From Bradyrhizobium sp. WSM471 (GTDB lineage: Bacteria > Pseudomonadota > Alphaproteobacteria > Rhizobiales > Xanthobacteraceae): 64,000 bases of DNA. The notes beneath the pieces were generated by a model. That model was not told the DNA's origin and did no database searches. It was given only the letters and a program-made list of their open reading frames with translations. The stretch's first letter is position 1. Each line of letters opens with the position of its first letter. The position numbers were made by a program, and so were the translations under genes. Shown one piece after another: positions 38,386 through 46,962 of this stretch. Location of the stretch: contig NZ_CM001442.1 of assembly GCF_000244915.1 (NCBI RefSeq), forward strand, positions 1,302,001-1,366,000. Direction: 5' to 3'.

Positions 38386-39225
38386 TCATTCCAAATTCGT
38401 ATTGAACTCGTACGACTTCTCCCGCCCGACCAGCGTGAACTTCAGCGCAGCACCGTCGGCCTTGGCGCCCGGCGGCAGTCCGTCAAGTTCGAAAGAAAAC
38501 CGCTTCACGCCCGGTGGGCTGGGCTCGACCGGTGCCGGGATGGGCAACGCCCAATCGGGCGTCGGGCCTTCCACGTAGAGATTGACGGTGTGCGCATCCG
38601 GCGCGACCACGTCGACGACGACATTCTTGGGCCCGTCACGCTTGACGTCGCGGATGGTGAGCGGGTTGGGATCGCCGATGGTCGCAGGCTTGGGCACGGT
38701 GTCGAGCGCTGCACGCAGATTGGCGTCCTCGGTCGAGGCGACGCTGTTGAAGCCAAGCTCGGCGCGGGCCTCGACCGGAATGCAAAGCTTTTCGCACACC
38801 GCATAATTGATCTCGGCGCGCAACGTCACCGGCTTGTCCGCCGCCTTGGCGATGATGCGCAAGGGCAGCACGATCTGGTCGTGATAGCCGATCGAATGGC
38901 CGCCCGCGCCGTCGTCGAATTTCTGCGGGGCCGGCCACATCACCGTCACCGCTTCGACATTGTCAGATTTCGAGAAATCGAAGCGCGGCGGAACGCCGGA
39001 ATCGCCCGGCATGCGCCAATAGGTTTTCCAGCCGGGCTGGATCTGGAAGGCGATACCGCCGAGCAGGACGGCGCCGCTGCGCGATCCCGCCAGCAACCGC
39101 ACCGCGGAATGTCCGTCGCGCTGCCACGGCGATGCGTCGTCGGCATGGGCCGCAAGCGCCAGCGACGACGCGAGCAGGGTTGTCGCGACGCCAATCGCCG
39201 CACGCCGGGGAACTCTTGTCAGCAT
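38386..39225 (-). CDS. Stand-alone DsbD N-terminal-like (protein-disulfide reductase domain) periplasmic protein
   Basis: A 279-residue protein with a signal peptide ending near residue 28 (ALAAHAD). The remainder matches the thiol:disulfide interchange DsbD N-terminal domain, including the cysteine pair in YAVCEKLCIPVEA and the GWKTYWRMPGDSG block. It lacks the membrane domain and thioredoxin domain of full DsbD, so it would need a partner to receive electrons. It is divergent from yqgE. Confidence 0.82.
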   Translation of the reverse strand: MLTRVPRRAAIGVATTLLASSLALAAHADDASPWQRDGHSAVRLLAGSRSGAVLLGGIAFQIQPGWKTYWRMPGDSGVPPRFDFSKSDNVEAVTVMWPAPQKFDDGAGGHSIGYHDQIVLPLRIIAKAADKPVTLRAEINYAVCEKLCIPVEARAELGFNSVASTEDANLRAALDTVPKPATIGDPNPLTIRDVKRDGPKNVVVDVVAPDAHTVNLYVEGPTPDWALPIPAPVEPSPPGVKRFSFELDGLPPGAKADGAALKFTLVGREKSYEFNTNLE

Positions 39226-39367
39226 GGTACGTCTTTACAGGGTCGCCCCGCGGCAAACCATTGAATTGCTTGTGATGGATGCACTTGAATCAAGTCCCTG
39301 CAAGCCTTGATTTGACAGCCGGCCGGCCCGACATCAGGATAGGAATTGAAACCGGAGTGCTTCACCG

Positions 39368-40012
39368 ATGGCTCCCACAGGCAAGAGGACGGGCGAAAGC
39401 ACCCGCAAGTCAGCCCCCGCGCTCCCGAGTTCGGCGGGCTATCTCGACGGCCAGCTGTTGATCGCCATGCCCGTGATGGGCGACGAGCGCTTCGAGCGCT
39501 CGGTGATCTATCTCTGCGCCCACTCCGCCGAGGGTGCGATGGGCATCATCGTCAACCACCCGGCCGGCAGCATCGACTTCCCCGAGCTGTTGCAGCAGCT
39601 CGGCATCATCAACAAGGGCGAGCACATCAAGCTGCCGGAGAACGCCGAAAGCATGAAGGTGCTGCGCGGCGGTCCGGTCGATACCGGCCGCGGCTTCGTG
39701 CTGCATTCCAGCGATTTCTACATCGAGAACGCGACGCTCCGGATCGACGACGGCGTCTGCCTCACCGCGACTGTCGACATCCTGCGTGCGATCGCCAACG
39801 GCTCCGGCCCCAAGCACGCCATCCTCGCGCTCGGCTATGCAGGCTGGGCGCCGGGCCAGCTCGAGACCGAAATCCAGAGCAATGGCTGGCTGCATTGCGA
39901 CGCGGATTCGGATTTGATCTTCGGCGACGACGTCGACGAAAAATACGGGCGCGCACTGCGCAAGATCGGCATCGATCCCGGCATGCTGTCGAACGAGGCG
40001 GGCCACGCGTAG
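39368..40012 (+). CDS. YqgE/AlgH family protein
   Basis: A 214-residue UPF0301 (YqgE/AlgH) protein. Conserved blocks are [45 protein letters not shown] and [14 protein letters not shown]. It is a widely conserved cytoplasmic protein of unsettled role (once proposed as a regulator of alginate genes). The N-terminal 20 residues are extra and basic. Confidence 0.92.
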   Translation: MAPTGKRTGESTRKSAPALPSSAGYLDGQLLIAMPVMGDERFERSVIYLCAHSAEGAMGIIVNHPAGSIDFPELLQQLGIINKGEHIKLPENAESMKVLRGGPVDTGRGFVLHSSDFYIENATLRIDDGVCLTATVDILRAIANGSGPKHAILALGYAGWAPGQLETEIQSNGWLHCDADSDLIFGDDVDEKYGRALRKIGIDPGMLSNEAGHA

Positions 40013-40020
40013 CCTTGTAT

Positions 40021-40153
40021 GTCGTCCCGGCGAAGGCCGGGACCCATAACCACCGAACGAGGTTTGGCGATGATTCGGAGTTATCAGATTCGTCCGATAA
40101 CTTCGTCTCTGGAATATGGGCCCCGGCCTTCGCCTGGCGCAGGCCGGGGCGAC
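40021..40153. repeat. Family B palindromic repeat between yqgE and the TfdA-like gene
   Basis: Left core GTCGTCCCGGCGAAGGCC intact; right end reads GGGCCCCGGCCTTCGCCTGG followed by CGCAGGCCGGGGCGAC, an enlarged tip. It fills nearly all of the gap between two convergent genes. Confidence 0.82.
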
Positions 40154-40159
40154 AAAAAG

Positions 40160-41047
40160 CTACTCCGCCGCCTGCTGCTGCACCGTCGGCTCCGTGCCCG
40201 CCACCGTCGCGCGGCGCATGTCGCGAGGCTGCGACTGGTCGTAGCGGCGGACACGGTGCACGGTCTGGCGGTTGTCCCACATCACGAGGTCATGCAGCGT
40301 CCATTTGTGGACGTAGACGAACTCGCTTTGCGTCGCGTGCTCGTTGAGATCGCGCAGCAGCAGCCGGCCCTCGGGGACGCTCATGCTGACGATCTTGCCG
40401 GCATGCGATGAGAGATAGAGCGACTTGCGGCGATGGATGGGATGGGTACGCACGAGCCGTTGCAGCACCGGCTTGAACATCGCCTTCTCGTCGTCGGTGT
40501 ATTCGGTGAAGCCGAGCGATCCCCGCGAATACATCAGAGAGTGCTCGCAGACGAGGTCCTCGATCTCCGCCTTGGTCTCGTCGTCGAGCGCGTCATAGGC
40601 CGCGCGCATGTCGGCGAATTCGGTGTTGCCGCCCTTCGGGTTGAGCACGCGCGCCGACAGCAGCGAGAATTTAGCCGGGATGGGGCGGAACGAGCTGTCG
40701 GAATGCCAGAGGCAATTGCCGAGGTTGAACAGATGCGCGCGGCTGTCCTTTGCCAGCGGCTTGCCGTCCTTGCCCAGATTGGAAACGTCGTTCAGTCCTG
40801 ATTGGAGCCGGTAGTCCTTTTCCTTCGTGACAGTGCCGCCGCGCGCGTCCTCGCGCTGGCCGAAATTCAGCGCAAAGGCCATCTGCTGTTCGTCGGTGAT
40901 GTCCTGGTCGTGGAACACCAGCACCGCATATTTGTCCATGGCGGCTTCGATCTCGCGCGCCTCGGCCTCGGTGAGAGGTTGCCGCAGGTCGAGGCCCGAG
41001 ACCTCGCCGACAAAATGTTTGTGAAGCTGCCGGATGGCGATCGTCAT
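40160..41047 (-). CDS. TfdA/TauD-family Fe(II)/2-oxoglutarate dioxygenase, TfdA-alpha-like
   Basis: A 295-residue cytoplasmic dioxygenase from the ATG at 41047, preceded by GGGAG. The iron ligands are His115 and Asp117 (LWHSDSSF) and His264 (RQTVHRVRRYD), with an Arg pair near 278 for 2-oxoglutarate. The wording of NTEFADMRAAYDAL, LVRTHP, RKSLYLSSHA and DLVMWDNR is very close to TfdA, which cleaves 2,4-dichlorophenoxyacetate, and to the TfdA-alpha proteins reported from Bradyrhizobium. The natural substrate is uncertain; many such homologs occur in strains that do not use phenoxy herbicides. Confidence 0.88.
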   Translation of the reverse strand: MTIAIRQLHKHFVGEVSGLDLRQPLTEAEAREIEAAMDKYAVLVFHDQDITDEQQMAFALNFGQREDARGGTVTKEKDYRLQSGLNDVSNLGKDGKPLAKDSRAHLFNLGNCLWHSDSSFRPIPAKFSLLSARVLNPKGGNTEFADMRAAYDALDDETKAEIEDLVCEHSLMYSRGSLGFTEYTDDEKAMFKPVLQRLVRTHPIHRRKSLYLSSHAGKIVSMSVPEGRLLLRDLNEHATQSEFVYVHKWTLHDLVMWDNRQTVHRVRRYDQSQPRDMRRATVAGTEPTVQQQAAE

Positions 41048-41148
41048 GGCGTTTTCTCCCGGGCGTGCGAGCGGTTGGTCCCGCTCTGTCGTGGAAAAAG
41101 TTACTCCCGTAACAGGCGATGTCAACGCTGGGCGCGCATGGCTGCCCG

Positions 41149-41232
41149 TAGCCCGGATGGAGCGAAGCGCAATCCGGGGGAGTCTTCCCGCGAGGTGAGA
41201 AGCCCGGATTGCGCTGCGCTCCATCCGGGCTA
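41149..41232. repeat. Family C inverted repeat (TAGCCCGGATGGAGCG type)
   Basis: Two 30-base arms, TAGCCCGGATGGAGCGAAGC onward at 41149-41178 and its near-perfect reverse complement at 41203-41232, separated by 24 bases. It sits between the TfdA-like gene and the upstream reductase gene on the same strand. Confidence 0.88.
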
Positions 41233-41249
41233 CCGCCCTTTGATGCCGC

Positions 41250-42029
41250 TCACGCGTTGCGCGCCATCAGGCCGCCATCGACGGGGATGACCGCACCGGT
41301 GAGGAAGGACGCTGCCGGCAGGCACAGGCTCAGCGTCATGTGCGCGACTTCCTCGGGATCGCCGTAGCGGCCCAGCGCCGTGCGGCGTCTGGCGTAGATG
41401 GTCTTGTGCTCTTCCGAGATCCGGTCGGTGATGGCGGTGCGGACCGGCCCCGGGCAGATGCAATTGACGGTGATCCCTTCGCGGCCGAGCTCCACTGCGA
41501 GCGAACGGGTGAGGCTGGCGACGCCGCCCTTCGCCGCTGAATAGGGGCTGTGCAATGCGGTGGCGCCGAGCGCCTCGGTCGAGGCGATGTTGACGATGCG
41601 TGGGCTGTTCGACTTGCGCAAGTGAGGCAGCGCGGCGCGGATGATGCGCGGATGCGCCGTCAGCATCACCGCGAGGCCCCTGGCCCATGCGTCCTCATAG
41701 GCCTCGTCGTCGATCGCGACGCGCACGGAGATGCCGGCATTGTTGACGATGATGTCGAGCCCGCCGAAATGCGCGGCGACGTCGCCGACCACGCGCTTGA
41801 TCTCATCGCCGTCGGCAACGTCGAGCTTCCAGGCTTTCGCGGCTCCGCCGCTTGCCGCGATCTCGTTCGCGACGGCCAGCGCGCCCTGCTGGTCATAATC
41901 GGTGACGGCGACGTTGGCGCCCTCAGCGGCGAACACGCGTGCCGTCGCGCGTCCCATGCCGCTGGCCGCGCCGGTGACGAGAACGGTCAGGCCCTTCACG
42001 GATCGGCTGAGCTGCTTGAAATCGGACAT
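41250..42029 (-). CDS. Short-chain dehydrogenase/reductase
   Basis: A 259-residue classical SDR from the ATG at 42029, preceded by CGAGG (the frame to 42080 is not used). It has GAASGMG near residue 18, NNAG, and the catalytic YSAAK. It is transcribed with the TfdA-like dioxygenase, separated only by a repeat, and divergently from another SDR, suggesting a small catabolic set. The substrate cannot be read from the sequence. Confidence 0.87.
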   Translation of the reverse strand: MSDFKQLSRSVKGLTVLVTGAASGMGRATARVFAAEGANVAVTDYDQQGALAVANEIAASGGAAKAWKLDVADGDEIKRVVGDVAAHFGGLDIIVNNAGISVRVAIDDEAYEDAWARGLAVMLTAHPRIIRAALPHLRKSNSPRIVNIASTEALGATALHSPYSAAKGGVASLTRSLAVELGREGITVNCICPGPVRTAITDRISEEHKTIYARRRTALGRYGDPEEVAHMTLSLCLPAASFLTGAVIPVDGGLMARNA

Positions 42030-42127
42030 GCTGTTTCCTCGTGCCTTGCTTGTTCTTGTTGTGATTGACAAGGCTGGCATCGATCCGCAGACAGGTCAAA
42101 CAAGCAAGACGATCGGGGAGGCCAGCA

Positions 42128-42865
42128 ATGACGAACGAGCTCGATTTCTCAGGCAAGCAGGTGCTGGTTGTCGGCGGATCCAGCGGCATCGGCAACGGTA
42201 TTGCGCAAGCCTTTCGTGTCAGGGGCGCGCAAGTTGCGGTCTGCGGCACGCGTGCCCACGCGAAGGAATATTCGCAAGAGGAGGGCTCGGATCTCACCGG
42301 TCTCTCCTACGCGCAGCTCGACGTCGGCAATGCCGGAGCGGTCGAAGCGTTCAAGCCGCCGTTCGATCGGCTCGATATTTTGGTGCTCGCGCAGGGTGCG
42401 GTGCTCTATCGCCGCGGCGAGTTCGAGATGGCGGGCTTTCGCAAGGTCGTCGAGGTCAATTTGATGAGCCTGATGGCCTGTGCCACGCGCTTTCATTCCA
42501 TGCTGCGGGACGCGCGGGGATCGCTGATCATGGTGTCCTCGACCGCGGCCTATCATTCCACCATGGGCAATCCCGCTTACAACGCGTCGAAGACCGGCGC
42601 GGTCGGATTGACACGGACGCTGGGCGAGGCCTGGGCCGAAGATGGTATCCGCGTCAACGGCATCGCGCCCGGTCTTGTCGATACCAAGATGACCAAGGTC
42701 ACGACCGACAATCCCAAGCGGCTCGAAGGTGCACTTTCACGCATTCCGCTGCGGCGATTGGGCACGCCGGCTGACATGGCGGGCGCGGCGCTGTTTCTTG
42801 CATCGCCGCTGTCGTCCTACATCATCGGCCAGACATTGGTCGTCGACGGCGGGCTTATTCTTTGA
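42128..42865 (+). CDS. Short-chain dehydrogenase/reductase (divergent partner)
   Basis: A 245-residue SDR from the ATG at 42128, which follows GGGGAGG. The dinucleotide loop GGSSGIG lies near residue 16 and the active site YNASK near 150; the usual NNAG is changed to AQG (LVLAQGA), which is uncommon but tolerated. It faces away from the first SDR across about 100 bases that should hold both promoters. Confidence 0.87.
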   Translation: MTNELDFSGKQVLVVGGSSGIGNGIAQAFRVRGAQVAVCGTRAHAKEYSQEEGSDLTGLSYAQLDVGNAGAVEAFKPPFDRLDILVLAQGAVLYRRGEFEMAGFRKVVEVNLMSLMACATRFHSMLRDARGSLIMVSSTAAYHSTMGNPAYNASKTGAVGLTRTLGEAWAEDGIRVNGIAPGLVDTKMTKVTTDNPKRLEGALSRIPLRRLGTPADMAGAALFLASPLSSYIIGQTLVVDGGLIL

Positions 42866-42884
42866 GTCCAATTTCAAGTCAGAT

Positions 42885-42909
42885 GGAACTGTGCCGCTCC
42901 TGATCGGTT
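42885..42909 (+). promoter_or_regulatory. EcfG-type general-stress promoter (near consensus) for the CsbD-like gene
   Basis: GGAAC (42885-42889), 16-base spacer, GGTT (42906-42909), one mismatch to CGTT. It lies 29 bases before the CsbD-like start and right after the preceding SDR gene. Confidence 0.62.
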
Positions 42910-42938
42910 ACTTGGGCTGACCCCCGAGGAGGAGCATC

Positions 42939-43313
42939 ATGGATAAGGATCGGATTGTCGGATCGGCCAAGGAATTCGCCGGACGCGCGGAAGGCGCCAT
43001 CGGAGACATGGCCAGCGATACACAGACACAGGCGTCGGGCAAGGCGCGTGAGGCCGCCGGCACGGTGCAAAATCTCTACGGCCAGGCCAAGGATGCCGTA
43101 CGTGACGCCACGGACACCGCGGCCAGCTATGCCAAGGACGCCTACGACAAGCCGGCCGAAACCTTGCGCGACGGCTCGCAGGCGATTGCCCAGAAGGTGC
43201 AGGACAACCCGCTTGGCGCACTGCTGGTCGCGGGCGGCATCGGCTTTGCCCTCGCGCTGCTGATGGCGCGCCCCGCCCGCCGTCAGCCGCCGCGCTGGCG
43301 CTATTACGGCTAG
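42939..43313 (+). CDS. CsbD-like stress protein with C-terminal membrane helix
   Basis: A 124-residue protein. The N-terminal 60 residues resemble CsbD stress proteins (MDKDRIVGSAKEFAGRAEGA and further AKDAVRDA-type repeats), and the end carries an ElaB/YqjD-like helix LGALLVAGGIGFALALLMARP followed by basic and aromatic residues. The ATG follows GAGGAGG. It is the third gene in the window of this amphipathic-repeat plus membrane-helix class, and like the DUF883 gene it has a stress-type promoter. Confidence 0.83.
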   Translation: MDKDRIVGSAKEFAGRAEGAIGDMASDTQTQASGKAREAAGTVQNLYGQAKDAVRDATDTAASYAKDAYDKPAETLRDGSQAIAQKVQDNPLGALLVAGGIGFALALLMARPARRQPPRWRYYG

Positions 43314-43330
43314 TTGCTGTAACTCGATCT

Positions 43331-43466
43331 CTCGTGCCCCGGACGCAATGCGGCGTGTAAACGCCGCATTGCTGAGCCGGGGCCGATTCTTTTTGTGACT
43401 GTCGGACGTGCTGGGTCCCGGCTCTGCGCAGCAGCGTTTCACGCTGCAGCGTGTCCGGGACACGAG
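43331..43466. repeat. Family D palindromic repeat with terminator-like hairpin
   Basis: Contains the perfect stem CAATGCGGCGT/ACGCCGCATTG (about 43347-43373) nested in GCCCCGG/CCGGGGC arms and followed by TTCTTTTT near 43390, so it may end the CsbD transcript. A second half, with CAGCAGCGTTT and CACGCTGCAG, follows. A relative lies at 54460-54632. Confidence 0.78.
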
Positions 43467-43483
43467 ACCTCAGCTTAGAAAAA

Positions 43484-45172
43484 TTATCGGAACACTTCCG
43501 CCGATCGCCCGACATTGCCAGGCGGACGCGGGATCGCCGGGTTGGGATTCGGATTGCGCGGCGCCGGTGCCAATTGACGCGGCGGGGGCGGCGGCGAGCC
43601 AAAGCCGAAGAAATCGCGCATCGATGGCGCGGCCTGTGCCGGTTGCTGCGGCGCCGGTGGCTTCTTCGGCGCAAGCTTTGGTGGAGCGATCGCTGCGGCC
43701 GCACCCGGCGTACCGCCATCGGGCGTCGTCGCGGCGACCGGCGTATCGCCCTTGGCCTGCTCGCGGCCGACTTCGCGGCGCGGCCAGGCATAATCGTCGG
43801 CACGGCCGGCGGGCGCAGCCAGTGGCTCGCCCTTCACCATCGTCTTCGCAGCGAGCGCATCGACGGCGGCAGGACGCGAGCCCGGCCCACCTAGCAATTG
43901 ATCGGTCGAGATCGAGGCCGCAACCAGCGGGACGATCGGGCCGGCCAGCGGCCGCGGCGCGGGCTTGCCGGGTTCGGCACTGGTGTCGGGGGTCGCCGGC
44001 TCGCTCGGCAGCGCGATCGGGCCGGAGCGCCCGGCGAGCAGGCGGGTGATCTCGCGCTCGACATAGTGGGCGAGCTTGCGCGCGCCGGGTTTCGTGAAAT
44101 AGACGCCGTCACCGCTGCGGAGCTGACGGATCTGGCCTTCGAAGTCCGGGCCCTTCTGCAGGAAGCGGCCGGCCTCGTCGACAAAGCCGTCCCAGACGTC
44201 GACGTAGGTGATGCCGGCCTTGGCCGCGCCTTCGCGATAGAGCGAATCCAGGAACAGCATGTCCGCGGTGCCCTTGGGACCGCGGATCGCGGGCAGGCCG
44301 ACCCAGAGCACCGGCACGCCCTTGGACTTGAGGACGTTGGCGAGCTCCTCGATCTTCTTGCCGTAGAGCTCGACCCAGCGCTCGTCGCGGAATTCGTAGA
44401 GGCCGTTCGGGTTGCGCGCAGTCTTCTCGGGCGCCGCGACCGCCGGTGCGTCGGCGTTGTCGGCATCATCCTGCGGCAGGTCGGCATCGGCCGGCTTGTC
44501 GTCAGGCTTCGCCGCGGTGTCGCCGGGTTTGGCATCGCCGGGCTTGGCCGGTGGTTTGCCGCGTGCGCCCTTGTCGTTCTTTTTGTCCTTGTCCGTCGCC
44601 TTGTCCGATTTCTCAGGTGCTGCCGCCTCGCGGATCGCAATGCGGTCGTTGAGGCCGAGCATCACCACGATCACGTCGGGCTTCTCGGTCTCGAGAATGC
44701 CCTTCGCAGCAGCGGTCCAGTCCGAGGGCTCACCCTTGGGCTGATACTTGATCAGGCCGGACGTGGTCTTGTGCTTGCGGATCACGCCCATGTCGGGCTG
44801 CTCGGTGTAGGCGTCCTCCAGGCCATAGGCGAGCCAGTCGGCCATGGCGTCGCCGATCACCAGCACGTTCCTGTCGGGAATGGTGTCGCGCTTGGCCGGC
44901 GCCGGCGCGCGCGAAAAGTCCTGACGCGGTGCTTGCGGCTGTTGCTGCTGGAACGGCGCGAAGAAGTCGCCGCCGAACCATCCGCCGCCTCCACCTCCGC
45001 CGTTCCGCGGCGGCGGCGGAGCCGCGCGCTGCGGCGGGCCGCCGAAGCCGGGGAAGTTGAAGAACTGCGCCGAGGCGGGTCCCGCGACCGAGACCAGAAT
45101 CGCAAGCGCCGTCCCCAGCGCGATCAGCGGGCCGGTCTCGGTCAGCACCTTGAATAGGGACTTCTTCGACAT
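43484..45172 (-). CDS. DUF459 (SGNH-hydrolase-like) secreted protein
   Basis: A 562-residue protein with a signal peptide ending near residue 36 (GPASAQ) and a glycine- and proline-rich linker. The SGNH-like domain begins DRNVLVIGDAMADWLAYGLE and has blocks VIVVMLGLNDR and GVYFTKPGARKLAHYVE. A charged Lys/Asp-rich insert (about residues 195-245) and a long proline-rich C-terminus are extra. The serine nucleophile of true SGNH esterases is replaced by Ala in GDAMAD, so activity is uncertain. Probably periplasmic. Confidence 0.85.
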   Translation of the reverse strand: MSKKSLFKVLTETGPLIALGTALAILVSVAGPASAQFFNFPGFGGPPQRAAPPPPRNGGGGGGGWFGGDFFAPFQQQQPQAPRQDFSRAPAPAKRDTIPDRNVLVIGDAMADWLAYGLEDAYTEQPDMGVIRKHKTTSGLIKYQPKGEPSDWTAAAKGILETEKPDVIVVMLGLNDRIAIREAAAPEKSDKATDKDKKNDKGARGKPPAKPGDAKPGDTAAKPDDKPADADLPQDDADNADAPAVAAPEKTARNPNGLYEFRDERWVELYGKKIEELANVLKSKGVPVLWVGLPAIRGPKGTADMLFLDSLYREGAAKAGITYVDVWDGFVDEAGRFLQKGPDFEGQIRQLRSGDGVYFTKPGARKLAHYVEREITRLLAGRSGPIALPSEPATPDTSAEPGKPAPRPLAGPIVPLVAASISTDQLLGGPGSRPAAVDALAAKTMVKGEPLAAPAGRADDYAWPRREVGREQAKGDTPVAATTPDGGTPGAAAAIAPPKLAPKKPPAPQQPAQAAPSMRDFFGFGSPPPPPRQLAPAPRNPNPNPAIPRPPGNVGRSAEVFR

Positions 45173-45361
45173 GCGATCTCGGCACGTGCAATGGGGATCG
45201 GGACAGGCTCGAATATAATAACGGAATCGGGCGCCAAACGGGCAGATTCTCTTTTCGGATTCTCTTCAGATACTGGGACCCTCGGCCCATACACGGTGAA
45301 CCGCCGTCCCGGTCAAGGCTGCCGGCCAAAATCCCTGTTCAGGGTTACTTTCAGCGCGATT

Positions 45362-46759
45362 TTACCGCCCGCGCAGCCTTTCCAGCGCGTCGGAGGAGGC
45401 AAATCCGTCCGCGGGGACCCCGATCGAGGCCTGGAAGCTGCGCAGGGCCTCCCGGGTCTGGCCGCCGAACTGGCCGTCCGGGGTGCCCTTGTAGAAGCCG
45501 CGCTGGGCCAGAAGCTGCTGCAGTTCCAGCCGCTCGGTGCGGGACAATTCCCGTTCCTGCCGCGGCCAAGGCTGCACGAAGGGCTGGCCGCCGCGGAGGC
45601 GATCGGCGAAATGGCCGATCGCCAGCGCATAGGCCTCGGCCGGGTTGTACTTCATGATCACGCGGAAATTCTGCAGCATCAGGAAGCCCGGCCCCTGGGC
45701 ACCGGCCGGCGCCAGCAGATAGGCCTTCTCGGTTGGATGCGGGAACGGTTGGTTGGCCGGGCGCTTGAGGCCGAGCTTTTCCCATTGCGCCACCGTCATC
45801 GCCTTGGCGCGATCCGCCAGCATGTAGTTGAAGCCCTGGGGCACCACGACCTCATAGCCCCAGGTCTGGCCGGCCTGCCAGCCGTCCTTCTTCAGATTGT
45901 TGGCGGTCGACGCGATCAGGTCGGAGGGATTGTCGACGACGTCACGCCGGCCGTCACCGTCGCCGTCCACGGCGAAGCGCTTGAACGCGGTCGGCATGAA
46001 CTGGGTCGGACCGAAGGCGCCGGCCCAGGAACCGCGCAATTGTTCGGGCCTGAGATCGCCGCGGTTGAGGATCTCCAGCGCCGAGAGGAATTCGTCCTTG
46101 AAGTAGGCCTGGCGGCGCCCGATGCAGGCGAGCGTCGCGGTCGATTGCAGCACGCTGCGGTCGCCCATCTGCGTCGAGTAGTTGGACTCGATGCCCCAGA
46201 TCGAGGCGATGATGTAGCGGTCGACGCCGGTGGCTTTTTCAGTGGCGTCGAACTGCGCCTTGTATTTGGCCAGGACCTCGCGGCCCTTGGCGAGGCGGTT
46301 GTCGTTCACGAGGATGTCGAGATAATCCCAGATCGACTTGGTGAACTCGGGCTGCGAGTCCATGAGGTCCATGATGCGCAGATCGGGCGCGAGGCCTGCC
46401 GTGAAGCGCTGGAAATTTTCCGGCGTGATACCGCGCCGTGCGGCATCGGGCCACATGCCTGCGACGCAATTGTTGAAGTTACCCGCGGCCTCCCGGATCG
46501 CGGCGGCTGTCATCAGCGGATGGCCGGAGGCGCCGTCCTCGCCGGTCCAGGGTTGAACTCCCGTTTGAGCGCCGCCGGGCCCGGGCGCTGCTTGCGAAGG
46601 CGCCGGGTTCGGGCCGGAGAAAATACCGCCGAACAGATTGGACAGACCGTTCTGAGCCTGTGCGCGGGCGGGAAGCGGGAACAGCAGGGCGGCCGCAATC
46701 ATCGTCGCACCGATCACGGACCCGCCCCGTTTCGCCAGCTCTGCCATTGATTGCATCAT
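45362..46759 (-). CDS. Lytic murein transglycosylase (MltB/SLT_2 family) with peptidoglycan-binding domain
   Basis: A 465-residue secreted enzyme. The signal peptide ends near residue 34 (PARAQ). The SLT_2 domain carries the catalytic Glu in SIWGIESNYSTQMGD and the conserved GAFGPTQFMPTAF. A PG_binding_1 domain forms the last 60 residues (LQQLLAQRGFYKGTPDGQFG). It cleaves glycan strands to 1,6-anhydro ends. The start follows GTGAGGA. It is divergent from galU. Confidence 0.93.
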   Translation of the reverse strand: MMQSMAELAKRGGSVIGATMIAAALLFPLPARAQAQNGLSNLFGGIFSGPNPAPSQAAPGPGGAQTGVQPWTGEDGASGHPLMTAAAIREAAGNFNNCVAGMWPDAARRGITPENFQRFTAGLAPDLRIMDLMDSQPEFTKSIWDYLDILVNDNRLAKGREVLAKYKAQFDATEKATGVDRYIIASIWGIESNYSTQMGDRSVLQSTATLACIGRRQAYFKDEFLSALEILNRGDLRPEQLRGSWAGAFGPTQFMPTAFKRFAVDGDGDGRRDVVDNPSDLIASTANNLKKDGWQAGQTWGYEVVVPQGFNYMLADRAKAMTVAQWEKLGLKRPANQPFPHPTEKAYLLAPAGAQGPGFLMLQNFRVIMKYNPAEAYALAIGHFADRLRGGQPFVQPWPRQERELSRTERLELQQLLAQRGFYKGTPDGQFGGQTREALRSFQASIGVPADGFASSDALERLRGR

Positions 46760-46962
46760 GTCCTCACCCGTCTGGCCAAAATCCGCCCTCAGGAGGCCTG
46801 GTTACGGTTGCCAACAGCTTAACAAAGGTGAAATTTTGATGGTGGCCTTTTTCTTAACTCTGTGAGGATGAGGCCCCACATCCGCCTTTGTTGGCGGCTG
46901 CAAACAAGCTAGCAAGATGGCATTGCTCCCTTCACGTGTTCCTCAGGTATTCGATCAATCCC

